NCBI RefSeq assembly: GCF_003097635.1 | Contig: NZ_QCZI01000012.1 | Location: forward strand, 43,223-107,222 | Length of the DNA stretch: 64,000 nt | Reading direction: 5' to 3' | Origin: Flavobacterium psychrotolerans | GTDB lineage: Bacteria > Bacteroidota > Bacteroidia > Flavobacteriales > Flavobacteriaceae | In this document: positions 44,884-54,297 of the stretch, one piece after another | Numbering within the stretch: the stretch's first letter is position 1 | Layout of the letters: each line of letters opens with the position of its first letter | Notes under the pieces: model-generated | Databases searched by the model: none | The model's input: only the letters and a program-made list of their open reading frames with translations | Told to the model about the DNA's origin: nothing | Position numbers and translations under genes: made by a program

Positions 44884-45261
44884 CTATTCTTTTCCACCCT
44901 CCACTAACCACCATTGATTGCCAAAAGGGTCTTCGAAACCTGCGGTATAGCCATATTCTTTCTTTTGGGGAATCATTAGGCTGATGCAGTTGTGTCTTAA
45001 TCCGGCGTCATAGATTTTATCTACATCTTCAACAAAAATAAACATTCCTGCAGGCCGATTTCCCCAATTTTCATTGGATTGAGAGAACATAATAACTGCA
45101 TCCTGAATTTTTATTTCCCCATGCTGTATGTCGTCATTTTCATGCTTTGCCATATATTGCTCTTTGGCATCAAAAACGGTTTTCACAAATTCTAAAAACC
45201 CCTTGGAATTGCTCAAAATTAAATAAGGTACTATAGGAAGATATTGCTTTGGTATTTTCAT
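44884..45261 (-). CDS. VOC-family protein (PhnB/glyoxalase-like)
   Basis: A 125-aa protein from ATG 45261 (MKIPKQYLPIVPYLILSNSKGFLEFVKTVFDAKEQYMAKHENDD). It has the PhnB-like VOC pattern: HGEIKIQDAVIMFSQ, GMFIFVEDVDKIYDAGL and the end GYTAGFEDPFGNQWWLV. The longer reading up to 45411 is rejected, because it would begin inside the strong hairpin at 45410-45451 and its 50 extra residues have no family match. The substrate is unknown. Confidence 0.85.
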   Translation of the reverse strand: MKIPKQYLPIVPYLILSNSKGFLEFVKTVFDAKEQYMAKHENDDIQHGEIKIQDAVIMFSQSNENWGNRPAGMFIFVEDVDKIYDAGLRHNCISLMIPQKKEYGYTAGFEDPFGNQWWLVEGGKE

Positions 45262-45409
45262 TTCATTTAAAATTAATGAGCCACTTAAAGGTACTATTTT
45301 TTTAGAACTAATCAAATAAAAAGAGATATTGTTATTTGAATAAATAAGTAAATTGGTTTCTAAATCCGCATTGGACAAACTATGTATTTGATGAACACTA
45401 TTAATAAGC

Positions 45410-45451
45410 AAGCGATTAACAAATAGAATTGACTCTATTCATTAATCGCTT
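45410..45451. other. Strong hairpin between two small genes
   Basis: AAGCGATTAA (45410-45419) pairs with TTAATCGCTT (45442-45451), and an inner AATAGA/TCTATT stem closes over ATTGAC. A T-run is not evident, so it may be an end signal of the gene at 45546-45977 or an element of its own. Confidence 0.6.
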
Positions 45452-45545
45452 ATCTTTCATCTCGTGACAATAGCTACTTTGTATTTTTGTCAATTAAAGA
45501 ATGTACTTGCAGTTTGTAGGCTGAGATGAGATTTTTCTATTCAAA

Positions 45546-45977
45546 TTACTCTCTTTTCATTCCTTTTCGTTCGCCTCTTTTCGCTTTGTTTTTTTCTCGG
45601 ATTTCATTCCATTTTACAAATTGTTCCGGAGATAAAACGGCTTTCATTTTATCATTCATCGCATTTTTATCATCAAGCATTTGTTTTTTTATAGCAGCTC
45701 GTTCTTCGTCTGTAGGTCTTTTTTGCTCCGCTTTCATGGCTTCATGTTTGGCTTTCATAGCCTCTTTTTTAGTTCCTTGTTCAGCAATAATTTTTCCCAC
45801 TTCTAGTTGCTGCTTCGCGTTTAAATCTAGTTCGGATGTCAGCCTTTTCAAATGCATTTGATTTTTTTGCTCTTGTGTGAGATTTTCCATTCCAGCTCTT
45901 TTTGGTTTGTCTTTTTGTTCTTGAGCAAAAGTTGTTAATCCAACAACTAGTAATGCTGCTAAAAATAATTTTTTCAT
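45546..45977 (-). CDS. Small exported Spy/CpxP-like helical protein
   Basis: A 143-aa protein with a signal peptide (MKKLFLAALLVVGLTTFAQ). The mature part is highly charged and helical, with a LTQEQKNQMHLKRLTSELDLNAKQQLEVGKII unit and a second LSPEQFVKWNEIREK unit. These LTxxQ-type repeats are found in Spy/CpxP relatives and in the Bacteroidota DUF4890 group, whose members are periplasmic chaperone-like or metal/stress proteins. The exact role is unknown. It stands alone, with a long intergenic region upstream. Confidence 0.75.
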   Translation of the reverse strand: MKKLFLAALLVVGLTTFAQEQKDKPKRAGMENLTQEQKNQMHLKRLTSELDLNAKQQLEVGKIIAEQGTKKEAMKAKHEAMKAEQKRPTDEERAAIKKQMLDDKNAMNDKMKAVLSPEQFVKWNEIREKNKAKRGERKGMKRE

Positions 45978-46414
45978 TTTACTTTAATTTTAAGGGTTAT
46001 AGAAATAAGACTATTAAAGGTATGAAAGGTTTAATGTGTAACAAAATTTTATTCAATTTACTTTATAATGATTAAAAAGTCATACAAAACCATTCAAGCT
46101 TTTAGTAAATTGCTGTTGTAAATATTAAGTTTATAAGTCATAGTAGTTTTAGGTTCTAATTTTTCCAGGATAGACACATAGTTTTTTTAGATAATTCAGA
46201 TTATGTAATGACTTCGTAACGGGTTTAGTAAATTATTTAAGTTTTTATGATAAAATCAAAATAGATTCGAAATTAAGTTATCTTTTTACTGATGTGGTCA
46301 AGGTAAACTGGGATTAACATTTGCCTAGATTGTACAGTTATTTTGAAAATATTTTGTTAAATGAAGGGTGTTTACTTTTGAATGTTTTTTTGTAAATAAA
46401 TTCATAAAATCTTT

Positions 46415-46700
46415 TTAGATGAAAGGATAGTCATCCAAAATTTTCAAAAATTTTTCTTTTGACATCTTAATAATGATACTGTCCTGAATTGTTATGGATT
46501 TAGAAATATTATGTTTTTCAATTAACAATATTGGTTCACCAAAAACATTCTCTCATGTGAAAAATACCATGAGTAAATTCTTTTCCGTCATCATTTGAAT
46601 TATACAGTCTAACACTTCCTTCAAGAATTTGATAGAAAAAGGGGCTGCTTCATTTTCGTTAAAAATAGGTGCTTTTCCTTCTATTTTTCCGTCATCGCTA
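46415..46700 (-). pseudogene. Decayed Crp/Fnr-family regulator gene
   Basis: Reading the minus strand with two frame changes gives GKAPIFNENEAA, FYQILEGSVRLYNSNDDGKEFTHGIF and CFGEPILLIEKHNISKSITIQDSIIIKMSKEKFLKILDDYPFI. This is the effector (cNMP-like) domain of a flavobacterial Crp/Fnr regulator. One break is an extra T in the run before GGTGAACC (expected FGEP); another lies near the N-terminus. The stop at 46415-46417 cuts off the whole HTH domain. It is not functional as read. Its position beside nirK suggests a former nitrite/NO-responsive regulator. Confidence 0.72.
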
Positions 46701-46811
46701 CCTAAAAATAAAATAAATCTATTTGTATAACTGATTCCTTTTTTTTTAGTATTTTTATTTGATTAAAGAAGCAAATGGATTAAAGTCATAAAGTAATATA
46801 AATTAATGTAT

Positions 46812-46839
46812 TAAATTTATGATTTAAATCATAAATTTA
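46812..46839. promoter_or_regulatory. 28-bp perfect palindrome with FNR-like core, distal to nirK
   Basis: The sequence is symmetric over all 28 bases, with the core ATGATTTAAATCAT (46819-46832), an ATGAT-N4-ATCAT site. It is centred exactly 70 bp upstream of the second palindrome at 46889-46902. It could serve the old regulator gene, nirK, or both. Confidence 0.65.
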
Positions 46840-46888
46840 TATTACTCATAAATATAAATAATCATTTTTCTAATCAATTTTTTCAAAC

Positions 46889-46902
46889 ATGATAATTATC
46901 AT
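46889..46902. promoter_or_regulatory. FNR-like operator of nirK
   Basis: ATGATAATTATCAT is a perfect palindrome (CATGATAATTATCATG over 46888-46903), of the form ATGAT-N4-ATCAT, close to the FNR/DNR consensus TTGAT-N4-ATCAA. Its centre is 29.5 bases ahead of the -7 box, which puts it near -41 to -43, the usual place for an FNR-type activator. Confidence 0.75.
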
Positions 46903-46924
46903 GATAAAGGATAAAATTGTCTTT

Positions 46925-46932
46925 TATATTTG
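46925..46932 (+). promoter_or_regulatory. -7 promoter box of nirK
   Basis: TATATTTG matches TAnnTTTG exactly. No TTG -33 element is seen at the normal distance, which fits activator dependence. The nirK ATG is 38 bases downstream. Confidence 0.75.
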
Positions 46933-46969
46933 CTTTATTATTTAAGATGAACTTAACAACTTTATTATT

Positions 46970-48445
46970 ATGAAAACGACTTTTAAAAATGGTAAGCAAA
47001 TTAAAATTGCGCTAATAGGATGCTTAGCACTTTCTTTAGGCTTATTTGCATTCAAACAATTAGCTGATTTTAGCTCAGCAGACAGAAACAAGTACATTGA
47101 GGTAGAAGGCCAAATGGAGGCTGAATTAACGGCTCCACCCTTGGTTCCAAAACCAATTGGAAGCAGAGATGCCACCAAGCTAATTGTGAATATGGAAGTC
47201 AAAGAAATGGAAAGCGAGTTGGCCGATGGTGTAAAATATACCTATTGGACATTCGGAGGTTCTGTTCCGGGCAGTTTTATCAGAACCCGAGTTGGGGATG
47301 AAGTTGAATTCCATTTAAGAAATCATCCAGACAATAAATTATCTCATAATATTGATTTACATGCCGTAACAGGACAAGGTGGGGGAGCTGCTTCATCACT
47401 TGTGGCTCCGGGACATGAAAAAGTATTTAATTTTAAAACATTAAATCCAGGTTTATATGTGTACCATTGCGCAACGGCTCCCGTAGGAATGCACATTGCA
47501 AACGGTATGTATGGGTTGATATTAGTAGAGCCAGAAGGAGGTTTGCCAGCAGTAGATAAAGAATACTACATTATGCAAGGTGATTTCTATACAAAAGGAA
47601 AAAATGGAGATCAGGGATTACAAGCTTTTGATATGGATAAGGCAGTTAAAGAACAACCAGATTATGTTGTCTTTAACGGAAAAACCGGATCCTTGGTTGG
47701 TAGTAAAGCGATTACGGCAAAAGTGGGCGAAACGGTTCGTTTGTTTGTAGGTAATGGAGGTCCAAACTTAGTTTCATCTTTCCATGTTATTGGTGAAATA
47801 TTTGATAATGTACGGATTGAGGGAGGTGATATGGTTAACCATAATGTTCAGACCACATTGATTCCTTCAGGAGGAGCGGCAATAGTTGAATTTAAAGTAG
47901 ATGTACCTGGAACATTAATTTTGGTTGATCACTCCATATTTAGGGCCTTTAATAAAGGGGCATTAGGTATGCTAAAAGTGGAAGGTCCCGAAGATAAAAC
48001 AATCTACTCAGGGACAACCCAAGAAGGAATTTATTTACCTGAAGGTGGTGCAATTCAAACTATGCCAAAAGGAAAAGAAGTAGCTGTATCCAAAGTGGCA
48101 AAAACAATACCACAACAAATCCAAGCAGGTAAAGATGTTTTCGGAAAAGTTTGTTTCGCTTGTCACCAATCTGAAGGGCAAGGTATTCCAACAGTTTTCC
48201 CTCCATTGGCAAAATCAGATTATTTAAACGCTGATTCTAAAAGGGCGATGAATGCAGTGCTTCATGGTTTAACAGGTGAAGTTACGGTAAACGGTAAAAA
48301 ATATAATAATGTTATGACCAGTCAAAACCTTACCGATGAGGAAATAGCCAATACATTAACCTTTGTTTATGATAGTTGGGGTAATAACAAAACAAGAATA
48401 ACAGCAGCCATGGTTAAGGCTCAAAGAAATCAAAACAGTCACTAA
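46970..48445 (+). CDS. nirK: Copper nitrite reductase NirK fused to a C-terminal cytochrome c domain
   Basis: A 491-aa periplasmic enzyme reducing nitrite to nitric oxide. After an N-terminal hydrophobic segment come two cupredoxin domains. Type 1 copper ligands are H126, C167, H175 and M180; type 2 ligands are H131, H166 and H321; the catalytic Asp is D129 and the catalytic His is H272. Residues about 385-491 are a class I cytochrome c with C395-x2-C398-H399 (CFACHQ). The fused domain probably feeds electrons to the type 1 copper. The gene heads an operon with cytochrome c, nirV-like, SCO and porin genes. Confidence 0.95.
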   Translation: MKTTFKNGKQIKIALIGCLALSLGLFAFKQLADFSSADRNKYIEVEGQMEAELTAPPLVPKPIGSRDATKLIVNMEVKEMESELADGVKYTYWTFGGSVPGSFIRTRVGDEVEFHLRNHPDNKLSHNIDLHAVTGQGGGAASSLVAPGHEKVFNFKTLNPGLYVYHCATAPVGMHIANGMYGLILVEPEGGLPAVDKEYYIMQGDFYTKGKNGDQGLQAFDMDKAVKEQPDYVVFNGKTGSLVGSKAITAKVGETVRLFVGNGGPNLVSSFHVIGEIFDNVRIEGGDMVNHNVQTTLIPSGGAAIVEFKVDVPGTLILVDHSIFRAFNKGALGMLKVEGPEDKTIYSGTTQEGIYLPEGGAIQTMPKGKEVAVSKVAKTIPQQIQAGKDVFGKVCFACHQSEGQGIPTVFPPLAKSDYLNADSKRAMNAVLHGLTGEVTVNGKKYNNVMTSQNLTDEEIANTLTFVYDSWGNNKTRITAAMVKAQRNQNSH

Positions 48446-48463
48446 TCTATAAATATAACAATT

Positions 48464-48841
48464 ATGAAAAAGTACATATTAAGTATCGCGTTTTTAGGGT
48501 TTGCATTCCAAGGTTTCAGTCAATCAGTAGACAAAGGAAAAGTGGTTTATGGAAAATTGTGTGTTGCTTGTCATCAGGCTACGGGTCTTGGAATTCCAGG
48601 TGCATTTCCACCTTTAGCCAAATCAGATTACTTGAATAAAGATGTAAATCGGGCAATAAAAGGAGTTGTAAAGGGGTTAACAGGTCCTATCACTGTAAAC
48701 GGAGCTAAATTTAACGGGGCGATGCCACCAGCTGCTTTGACAGATCAGGAAATAGCTGATGCATTTACTTATGTTTATAGCAGTTGGGGAAACAACAAAA
48801 CCAAAGTAACACCAGCTATGGTTAAAGCCCAAAGAAAATAA
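48464..48841 (+). CDS. Cytochrome c, paralogue of the NirK C-terminal domain
   Basis: A 125-aa exported cytochrome c with a signal peptide (MKKYILSIAFLGFAFQGFSQ) and a single CVACHQ haem site. Its body ([55 protein letters not shown]) is closely alike to the last 100 residues of NirK ([54 protein letters not shown]). It probably arose by duplication and likely passes electrons to NirK. It starts 18 bases after nirK. Confidence 0.9.
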   Translation: MKKYILSIAFLGFAFQGFSQSVDKGKVVYGKLCVACHQATGLGIPGAFPPLAKSDYLNKDVNRAIKGVVKGLTGPITVNGAKFNGAMPPAALTDQEIADAFTYVYSSWGNNKTKVTPAMVKAQRK

Positions 48842-48854
48842 AATTGGAAGAGTT

Positions 48855-49628
48855 ATGTTACAACTGAAAATTATAATATCCACATTTTTAGTAATGATTG
48901 TAACATCGCTTTTGGCTCAAGAAAGTCAAATGGTTGCCATAAAAAGGGGGGCTTACGTTCCCCTTTATGGGACTAAGGATAAAAAACCAGTAGAAGTTGA
49001 TGCTTTTAGCATGGATGTTTATCCTGTTACCAATGCGCAATTTTTAGCTTTCATAAAAAAACGCCCAGAATTCAGTCGCTCTAAAATGAAAGGCATTTTT
49101 GCCGAAAAGAGTTACTTATCCCATTGGGAAAGTGAGTTTAATTATGGCAAAAATAATTTAAGTAATGCCCCTATAACCAATGTTTCTTGGTTTGTTGCCA
49201 AAAAATACTGTGAGTGTCAGGGAAAAAGATTGCCTACCATGGACGAGTGGGAATATGTGGCCATGGCCGATGAAAAACGAGCTGATGCACGATCAAAAGA
49301 AGAATTCAACAATTATATTTTATCTTGGTATGAAAAGCCTAAAACCTTTGTAAACCCAGTAGGTAAAACGTTCAAAAATTACTGGGGGGTCTATGATATG
49401 CATGGATTAGTTTGGGAATGGACTTCCGATTTCAACAGTATTTTCTTGTCAGGCGAATCTCGAAAAGACAAGGATACCGATAAGAATCTTTTTTGTGGTA
49501 GCGGTTCCGTTAATGCTTCCGATTTAATGAATTATGCCGCTTTTATGCGCTATGGTTTCCGCGCCAGCTTAAAAGCAAGATTCACGACTCGAAATCTAGG
49601 GTTTCGTTGTGCCAAGGATCTTAAATAG
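48855..49628 (+). CDS. nirV: FGE-sulfatase domain protein, NirV-like
   Basis: A 257-aa exported protein of the formylglycine-generating enzyme (SUMF1) fold. Motifs: DVYPVTNAQFLAFIKK, NAPITNVSWFVAKKYCECQGKRLPTMDEWEYVA, WGVYDMHGLVWEWTSDF and NLGFRCAKD. NirV proteins with this domain sit beside nirK in many denitrifiers, where their task is unknown but related to NirK maturation or activity. The symbol is based on family and position. It starts 13 bases after the cytochrome c gene. Confidence 0.82.
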   Translation: MLQLKIIISTFLVMIVTSLLAQESQMVAIKRGAYVPLYGTKDKKPVEVDAFSMDVYPVTNAQFLAFIKKRPEFSRSKMKGIFAEKSYLSHWESEFNYGKNNLSNAPITNVSWFVAKKYCECQGKRLPTMDEWEYVAMADEKRADARSKEEFNNYILSWYEKPKTFVNPVGKTFKNYWGVYDMHGLVWEWTSDFNSIFLSGESRKDKDTDKNLFCGSGSVNASDLMNYAAFMRYGFRASLKARFTTRNLGFRCAKDLK

Positions 49629-49652
49629 ATTCAATAATTTAATAATTTAATA

Positions 49653-50252
49653 ATGAAAAAATTAATTTTAGGATTAATGATGATTCTGTTGGGATTGCAA
49701 GGATGCAATTCTAATAAAAACGTAAATAATTCTTCAACAGCCAAAGGTATTTCTGATTTATCTATCTATAATCTTCCTTCAAAATGGACCAATCAGGATG
49801 GGAAAACTTTAGAAATGAAAGAAATGAAAGGTAAAGTGCTGGTAATGGTAATGATATACACCTCCTGTAAATCGGCTTGTCCGAGACTGGTTGCCGATAT
49901 GCGTAACATTGAAAGTCGTTTACCCGAAAATATTAAGAAGAACGTTAAACTTGTTTTAGTAAGCATCGACCCAACCGTTGATACTCCAGAACGTTTAAAA
50001 GCATTTTCTATTGAAAATAAAATGGATGCAGACCAATGGGTATTCTTGCGTTCAACAGAAGAAAATACCAGAGAATTTGCGGCTGTGTTAGCAGTAAACT
50101 ACAAAAAAATTTCCCCTATGGATTTTTCACATTCCAATATTATCAGTGTTTTTAATGCAGAAGGTGAATTGGCCTACCAACAGGAAGGATTAGGGGTAAA
50201 CTCAGACGAAACGATTAAAAAAATCACCGAAGAAGCTGAAAAGCTAAATTAA
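49653..50252 (+). CDS. SCO1/SenC-family copper chaperone
   Basis: A 199-aa lipoprotein (lipobox LQGC, cysteine at about residue 18) with a thioredoxin fold. The copper-binding C-x3-C is in YTSCKSACPRLV and the conserved histidine in MDFSHSNIISV. SCO proteins deliver copper or reduce cysteines in copper enzymes. In this operon the likely client is NirK rather than cytochrome oxidase. It lies between the nirV-like gene and the porin gene. Confidence 0.9.
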   Translation: MKKLILGLMMILLGLQGCNSNKNVNNSSTAKGISDLSIYNLPSKWTNQDGKTLEMKEMKGKVLVMVMIYTSCKSACPRLVADMRNIESRLPENIKKNVKLVLVSIDPTVDTPERLKAFSIENKMDADQWVFLRSTEENTREFAAVLAVNYKKISPMDFSHSNIISVFNAEGELAYQQEGLGVNSDETIKKITEEAEKLN

Positions 50253-50264
50253 ATTAAATAATAG

Positions 50265-51542
50265 ATGAAAATAATTATAAAAATAAGCCTATCCCTATTG
50301 GGATTAGTAGGCTTAAGCTCTTATGGCCAAGAATTTGACGCGAACATTCAATTGCGGCCACGTTATGAATATCGAAACGGTTTCAAAACATTGCTTAAAG
50401 ATAATGATTTGCCCACTTCTTTCATTTCCCAACGTTCCCGTATTAACTTTAACTTCAAACAGGAGAAGTTAAAAGTAAAATTGACCCTGCAGAACGTTCG
50501 AACTTGGGGCGATGTAGCCACAAAAACTACGGCCGACAAAAACGGAATAGGTTTGTTCGAAGCCTATGCACAATATGATTTTAATGCCAAATGGAGTGCC
50601 CGTATTGGGCGTCAAGTTATCTCATATGACAACCAACGTATTTTTGGCGAAATAGACTGGGCGCAGGAAGGGCAAAGCCATGATGCTGCCGTTTTTTCGT
50701 ACCATCCTACGAATCATCAACTGGATTTTGGAATTGCATCAAATGCAAATGCCGAAAATTTATTGGAACCAGCAACGGCATACACCACAAACTACAAGCA
50801 AATGCAGTTTGCGTGGTACCATACCCAATTCGGTAAATTAGGAATGAGTTTGTTAGTGTTGAATACTGGCTATCAATACGCAAAGACATCCACTGAGTTA
50901 AACATTGCCAACAGTCAAACATACGGAACTTTCCTTACTTATAAAACCGGAAAATGGGATACTAATTTAGGTTTATATGGGCAGTCAGGTAAAAAAATAA
51001 ATGCAGTATCGACGGACACGAATACCTTAAACGCTTATTATGCGGGTTTAAACCTTGGCTATGCCGTAAATCCTAATTTTAAAGCAACGCTGGGATATGA
51101 ATTACTTTCTGGGAAAAACCAAAATGATACAAGCTCTGATAACAAATCTTTCACTCCCATTTTTGGTACGAATCATGGTTTTAACGGCTATATGGATTAT
51201 TTCTATGTTGGAAATCACTTGAACAGTGTAGGATTGCAAGATGTTTTTTTGAAATTAAATTATACTCACAACAAATGGCAGTTTAACTTAATGCCTCACC
51301 TGTTTTCTGCACCTGCAAAAGTATATAAGGCAGGTAATAAATTGAGTGGTAATTTGGGTACAGAGCTTGATTTTACAACTAGTTATGCCGTTCAAAAAGA
51401 CATTACTTTTACTGCGGGATATTCTCAAATGTTTGCATCAAGCACCTTGAAATTTCTTAAAGGAGGAATTAATAATAGTTATACTAATAACTGGGTTTTT
51501 GTGATGGTTTCTATCAATCCGAGAATATTTACTTCAAAATAA
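50265..51542 (+). CDS. Alginate-export-family porin, nirK operon
   Basis: A 425-aa outer-membrane barrel with a signal peptide (residues 1-21, ending in SSYGQ). It shares with the nitrate-operon porin the SQRSRINFNF, QNVRTWGD, GRQVISYDNQRIFGEIDWAQEGQSHDA and NLGTELDFTTSYAV motifs. The two are clear paralogues, each placed at one end of a nitrogen oxyanion operon. A channel for nitrite or related anions is a reasonable inference; no experimental substrate is known to me. It is the last gene before the terminator at 51567-51602. Confidence 0.82.
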   Translation: MKIIIKISLSLLGLVGLSSYGQEFDANIQLRPRYEYRNGFKTLLKDNDLPTSFISQRSRINFNFKQEKLKVKLTLQNVRTWGDVATKTTADKNGIGLFEAYAQYDFNAKWSARIGRQVISYDNQRIFGEIDWAQEGQSHDAAVFSYHPTNHQLDFGIASNANAENLLEPATAYTTNYKQMQFAWYHTQFGKLGMSLLVLNTGYQYAKTSTELNIANSQTYGTFLTYKTGKWDTNLGLYGQSGKKINAVSTDTNTLNAYYAGLNLGYAVNPNFKATLGYELLSGKNQNDTSSDNKSFTPIFGTNHGFNGYMDYFYVGNHLNSVGLQDVFLKLNYTHNKWQFNLMPHLFSAPAKVYKAGNKLSGNLGTELDFTTSYAVQKDITFTAGYSQMFASSTLKFLKGGINNSYTNNWVFVMVSINPRIFTSK

Positions 51543-51566
51543 ATGGTTACAACTTGTTTAGTTCTG

Positions 51567-51602
51567 AAAAAGGCTGTGTAAATCAAAACACAGCCTTTTT
51601 TT
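51567..51602. terminator. Bidirectional terminator between the nirK operon and nadB
   Basis: AAAAAGGCTGTGT pairs with ACACAGCCTTTTT (13-bp stem, 8-base loop), with T- and A-runs on the two sides. Confidence 0.93.
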
Positions 51603-51619
51603 ATGAAATTTAGATGGAG

Positions 51620-53155
51620 TTATTTTATGGAAGCCAGTTTCACGAAACCACCACGATTCTCATTTCTTTCAATAGATTGTTGAACAATTAGATACCCAAT
51701 GGCAATCATATTTTTAAGCTCATATAGATCCGTATTGATTTGGTAGTTTTTAGTGATTTCGTCAATTTCATTTTCCCAATGAATGAGTTGTTCTTTCGCT
51801 TTAAGCAAATCAGCATCGTTACGGACAATTCCTGCATTTTGGCGCATCAATAGTTGAAGTTTTGCCTTAATTTCGGAGATGTAACGGGAATCGAAAGCTG
51901 GTTTTGTAACTATTTTCCAGTCTGAAACCACTCCGTTTAGTTCGTTCATTGTTATGGGATTATGGGCCAAATAGGCATAGATTTTATCGGAATAGACCAA
52001 AGCTTCCAATAACGAATTTGATGCCAATCTATTGGCACCATGCAAGCCCGTTCGGGAGCATTCCCCGCAAGCAAATAAATTTTTGACAGATGTTTTTCCG
52101 TTTTTATCTACTACAATTCCGCCACATAAATAATGTTGTGCAGGAACTACCGGAATCCAATCTTTTGTTATATCAATCCCAATGCTTTGACAACGCTTAT
52201 AAATCATCGGAAAATGTGTGGTAAAGGCCTCTAAATCCAGATGAGTACAATCCAGATAAACACATTCATCACCTGATTTTTTAAGTTCTAAATCGATGCT
52301 TTGTGAAACAATGTCTCTTGAGGCCAAATCGCCTCGAGAATCATAATCAAGCATAAACCGATGCCCATTTTTAGTGCGCAAATAAGCTCCAAAACCGCGA
52401 ACCGCCTCTGAAATCAAAAAAGAGGAGGATCCAGCCTTATTTTCATATAACGCCGTAGGATGGAATTGAATAAATTCCATATCTTTTATCGCTGCATGAG
52501 CCCTATAAGCCATGGCAATACCGTCGCCTGTTGCAATGATTGGGTTGGTGGTGTGGCCATATAGATGCCCGATTCCGCCAGTAGCCAATAACGTAAAATC
52601 AGATTGAAAAGTAAGAATTTCATTTGTTTCTTCATTTAAGGCATAGGCACCATAACAACAATTATTTTTAGTTATTAAATCAAGTGCAAAATAATGGTCT
52701 AAAACGGAAATGTTTTCTTTTTGACTCACTTGATCTAAAATGGCACGTTGAATTTCTTGCCCCGTTTGGTCTTTATGATGCACCACCCTGTTTTCAGAAT
52801 GACCACCTTCTTTGCCCAAATCTAAGGTTCCTTTGACGTTTTTATCAAATTTGGCGCCCCATTCTATGAGTTCTTTTAATCGTTTGGGGCCTTCGGTAAT
52901 GACCATTTTTACCACGTCCTCATCACATAATCCATCACCGCAAATTAGGGTGTCCTCAATGTGCTTTTGATAGGAATCTCCGGTCTCGTCTGTAACAATG
53001 GCGATGCCGCCTTGCGCATACTTTGTATTTGACTCGTCGGCATTTGATTTGGTTATTATGGTGACTTTTTTGTCAGGAAATTGATCTGCAATTTTTATGG
53101 CAAAAGTCAGTCCTGCAACTCCAGAACCTATGATTAAGTAATTTGTAGGGATCAT
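51620..53155 (-). CDS. nadB: L-aspartate oxidase NadB
   Basis: A 511-aa flavoenzyme that oxidises L-aspartate to iminoaspartate, the first step of NAD synthesis. It has the FAD-binding GSGVAGLTFA motif, the GGHSENRVVHHKDQTGQEIQ segment with the conserved arginine and histidines, and HPTALYENKAGSSSFLISEAVRGFGAYL. Its ATG overlaps the nadA stop by one base (TAATG), so translation is coupled. It is transcribed after nadA on the minus strand. Confidence 0.93.
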   Translation of the reverse strand: MIPTNYLIIGSGVAGLTFAIKIADQFPDKKVTIITKSNADESNTKYAQGGIAIVTDETGDSYQKHIEDTLICGDGLCDEDVVKMVITEGPKRLKELIEWGAKFDKNVKGTLDLGKEGGHSENRVVHHKDQTGQEIQRAILDQVSQKENISVLDHYFALDLITKNNCCYGAYALNEETNEILTFQSDFTLLATGGIGHLYGHTTNPIIATGDGIAMAYRAHAAIKDMEFIQFHPTALYENKAGSSSFLISEAVRGFGAYLRTKNGHRFMLDYDSRGDLASRDIVSQSIDLELKKSGDECVYLDCTHLDLEAFTTHFPMIYKRCQSIGIDITKDWIPVVPAQHYLCGGIVVDKNGKTSVKNLFACGECSRTGLHGANRLASNSLLEALVYSDKIYAYLAHNPITMNELNGVVSDWKIVTKPAFDSRYISEIKAKLQLLMRQNAGIVRNDADLLKAKEQLIHWENEIDEITKNYQINTDLYELKNMIAIGYLIVQQSIERNENRGGFVKLASIK

Positions 53156-54084
53156 TATTTGGATAATTCAAGCATGCGTTCAATAGGAATCAATGCTTTT
53201 TTTCTAATGTGTTCTGGTACAGTGATTTCTGGGGTTTCGTTAAGTAAACAATCATATACTTTTTGTAACGTGTTCATTTTCATGTAGCCACATTCACTGC
53301 AAGCACAAGTATTGTTTTCTTTAGCGGGTGCCGGAATCAGTATTTTATCAGGAACTTCTTGCTGCATTTTATGCAAAATTCCAGCTTCAGTTGCAACAAT
53401 AAATTTGGTGCCAGGATTTGTTTTTACAAAATCAATCATTCCAGAGGTTGAACCAATGTAACTGGCCGTTTCTAAGATGTGAGTTTCAGATTCGGGATGT
53501 GCGATAATTTTGGAATCAGGGTGTTGTTTGTAAAGTTCAATTAATTTATCCAATGAAAAAGCCTCGTGAACCACACAGGATCCATCCCAAAGCAACATAT
53601 CTCGCCCAGTTTTGTTAATGATATATCTCCCTAAATTCTTATCTGGCGCAAAAATAATAGGAGTGTCTTTTGGTACCGATTCTACAATTTTTACTGCATT
53701 AGACGAAGTACAAACAATATCGCTCAACGCTTTAATTTCAGCGGAACAATTTACATAGGTAATAACGATATGGTCGGGATGGGCCTCGGTAAATTTCTTG
53801 AAGGCTTCAGGCGGACAAGATTCAGCTAATGAACATCCTGCTTTTAAATCGGGTAGGATTACTTTTTTTGTTGGATTTAAAATTTTTGCAGTTTCTGCCA
53901 TAAAATGGACTCCTGCAAAAAGAATAATATCAGCGTCCGTTTTAGCCGCTTCTTGAGATAATCCTAAGCTATCTCCCACATAATCGGCAATATCCTGAAT
54001 ATCGGCTTCCTGATAATAATGGGCCAAAATCACCACATTTTTCTCTTTTTTTAAATCCAATATCCGCTCTTTAAGACTCTTCAT
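53155..54084 (-). CDS. nadA: Quinolinate synthase NadA
   Basis: A 309-aa 4Fe-4S enzyme that condenses iminoaspartate with dihydroxyacetone phosphate. Motifs: [76 protein letters not shown] and the cluster region [21 protein letters not shown]. The gene is preceded by a TATATTTG box at 54128-54135 on the minus strand. It is divergent from the unknown 604-aa gene. Confidence 0.94.
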   Translation of the reverse strand: MKSLKERILDLKKEKNVVILAHYYQEADIQDIADYVGDSLGLSQEAAKTDADIILFAGVHFMAETAKILNPTKKVILPDLKAGCSLAESCPPEAFKKFTEAHPDHIVITYVNCSAEIKALSDIVCTSSNAVKIVESVPKDTPIIFAPDKNLGRYIINKTGRDMLLWDGSCVVHEAFSLDKLIELYKQHPDSKIIAHPESETHILETASYIGSTSGMIDFVKTNPGTKFIVATEAGILHKMQQEVPDKILIPAPAKENNTCACSECGYMKMNTLQKVYDCLLNETPEITVPEHIRKKALIPIERMLELSK

Positions 54085-54127
54085 TCCTTAATTAATTAAA
54101 ATTATTTGCATTTAAATATTTTCACTA

Positions 54128-54135
54128 CAAATATA
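54128..54135 (-). promoter_or_regulatory. -7 promoter box of nadAB
   Basis: The minus strand reads TATATTTG (TAnnTTTG), 43 bases before the nadA ATG. Confidence 0.65.
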
Positions 54136-54261
54136 ATATGATATTTCTAAACGACACACTTATATGCGATAAACACAATATAAAATCACTTATTTCCTAT
54201 CATTTTGGTGGATTTATTTACTTTAAGGCTGGGTTAGAATTTAAATATCGGACAAATGGGT

Positions 54262-54275
54262 ATGATAATTATCAG
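54262..54275. promoter_or_regulatory. FNR-like operator of the 604-aa gene
   Basis: ATGATAATTATCAG differs by one outer base from the nirK site. Its centre (54268.5) is 29.5 bases ahead of the -7-like box, exactly the spacing seen at nirK. Confidence 0.72.
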
Positions 54276-54297
54276 TTTTTTTACCGTTTTCTTTCCC

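Larger units (their letters stand above)
45978..46969. other. Long intergenic region upstream of nirK
   Basis: 992 bases with no intact gene. It contains the decayed Crp/Fnr gene (46415-46700), two FNR-like palindromes (46819-46832 and 46889-46902) and the nirK -7 box (46925-46932). The first 400 bases are AT-rich, and I see nothing further in them. Confidence 0.7.

Noticed and set aside
45262..45411. Upstream extension of the VOC gene by 50 codons
   Set aside because: It would start inside the hairpin at 45410-45451, and the added residues match nothing in VOC proteins.
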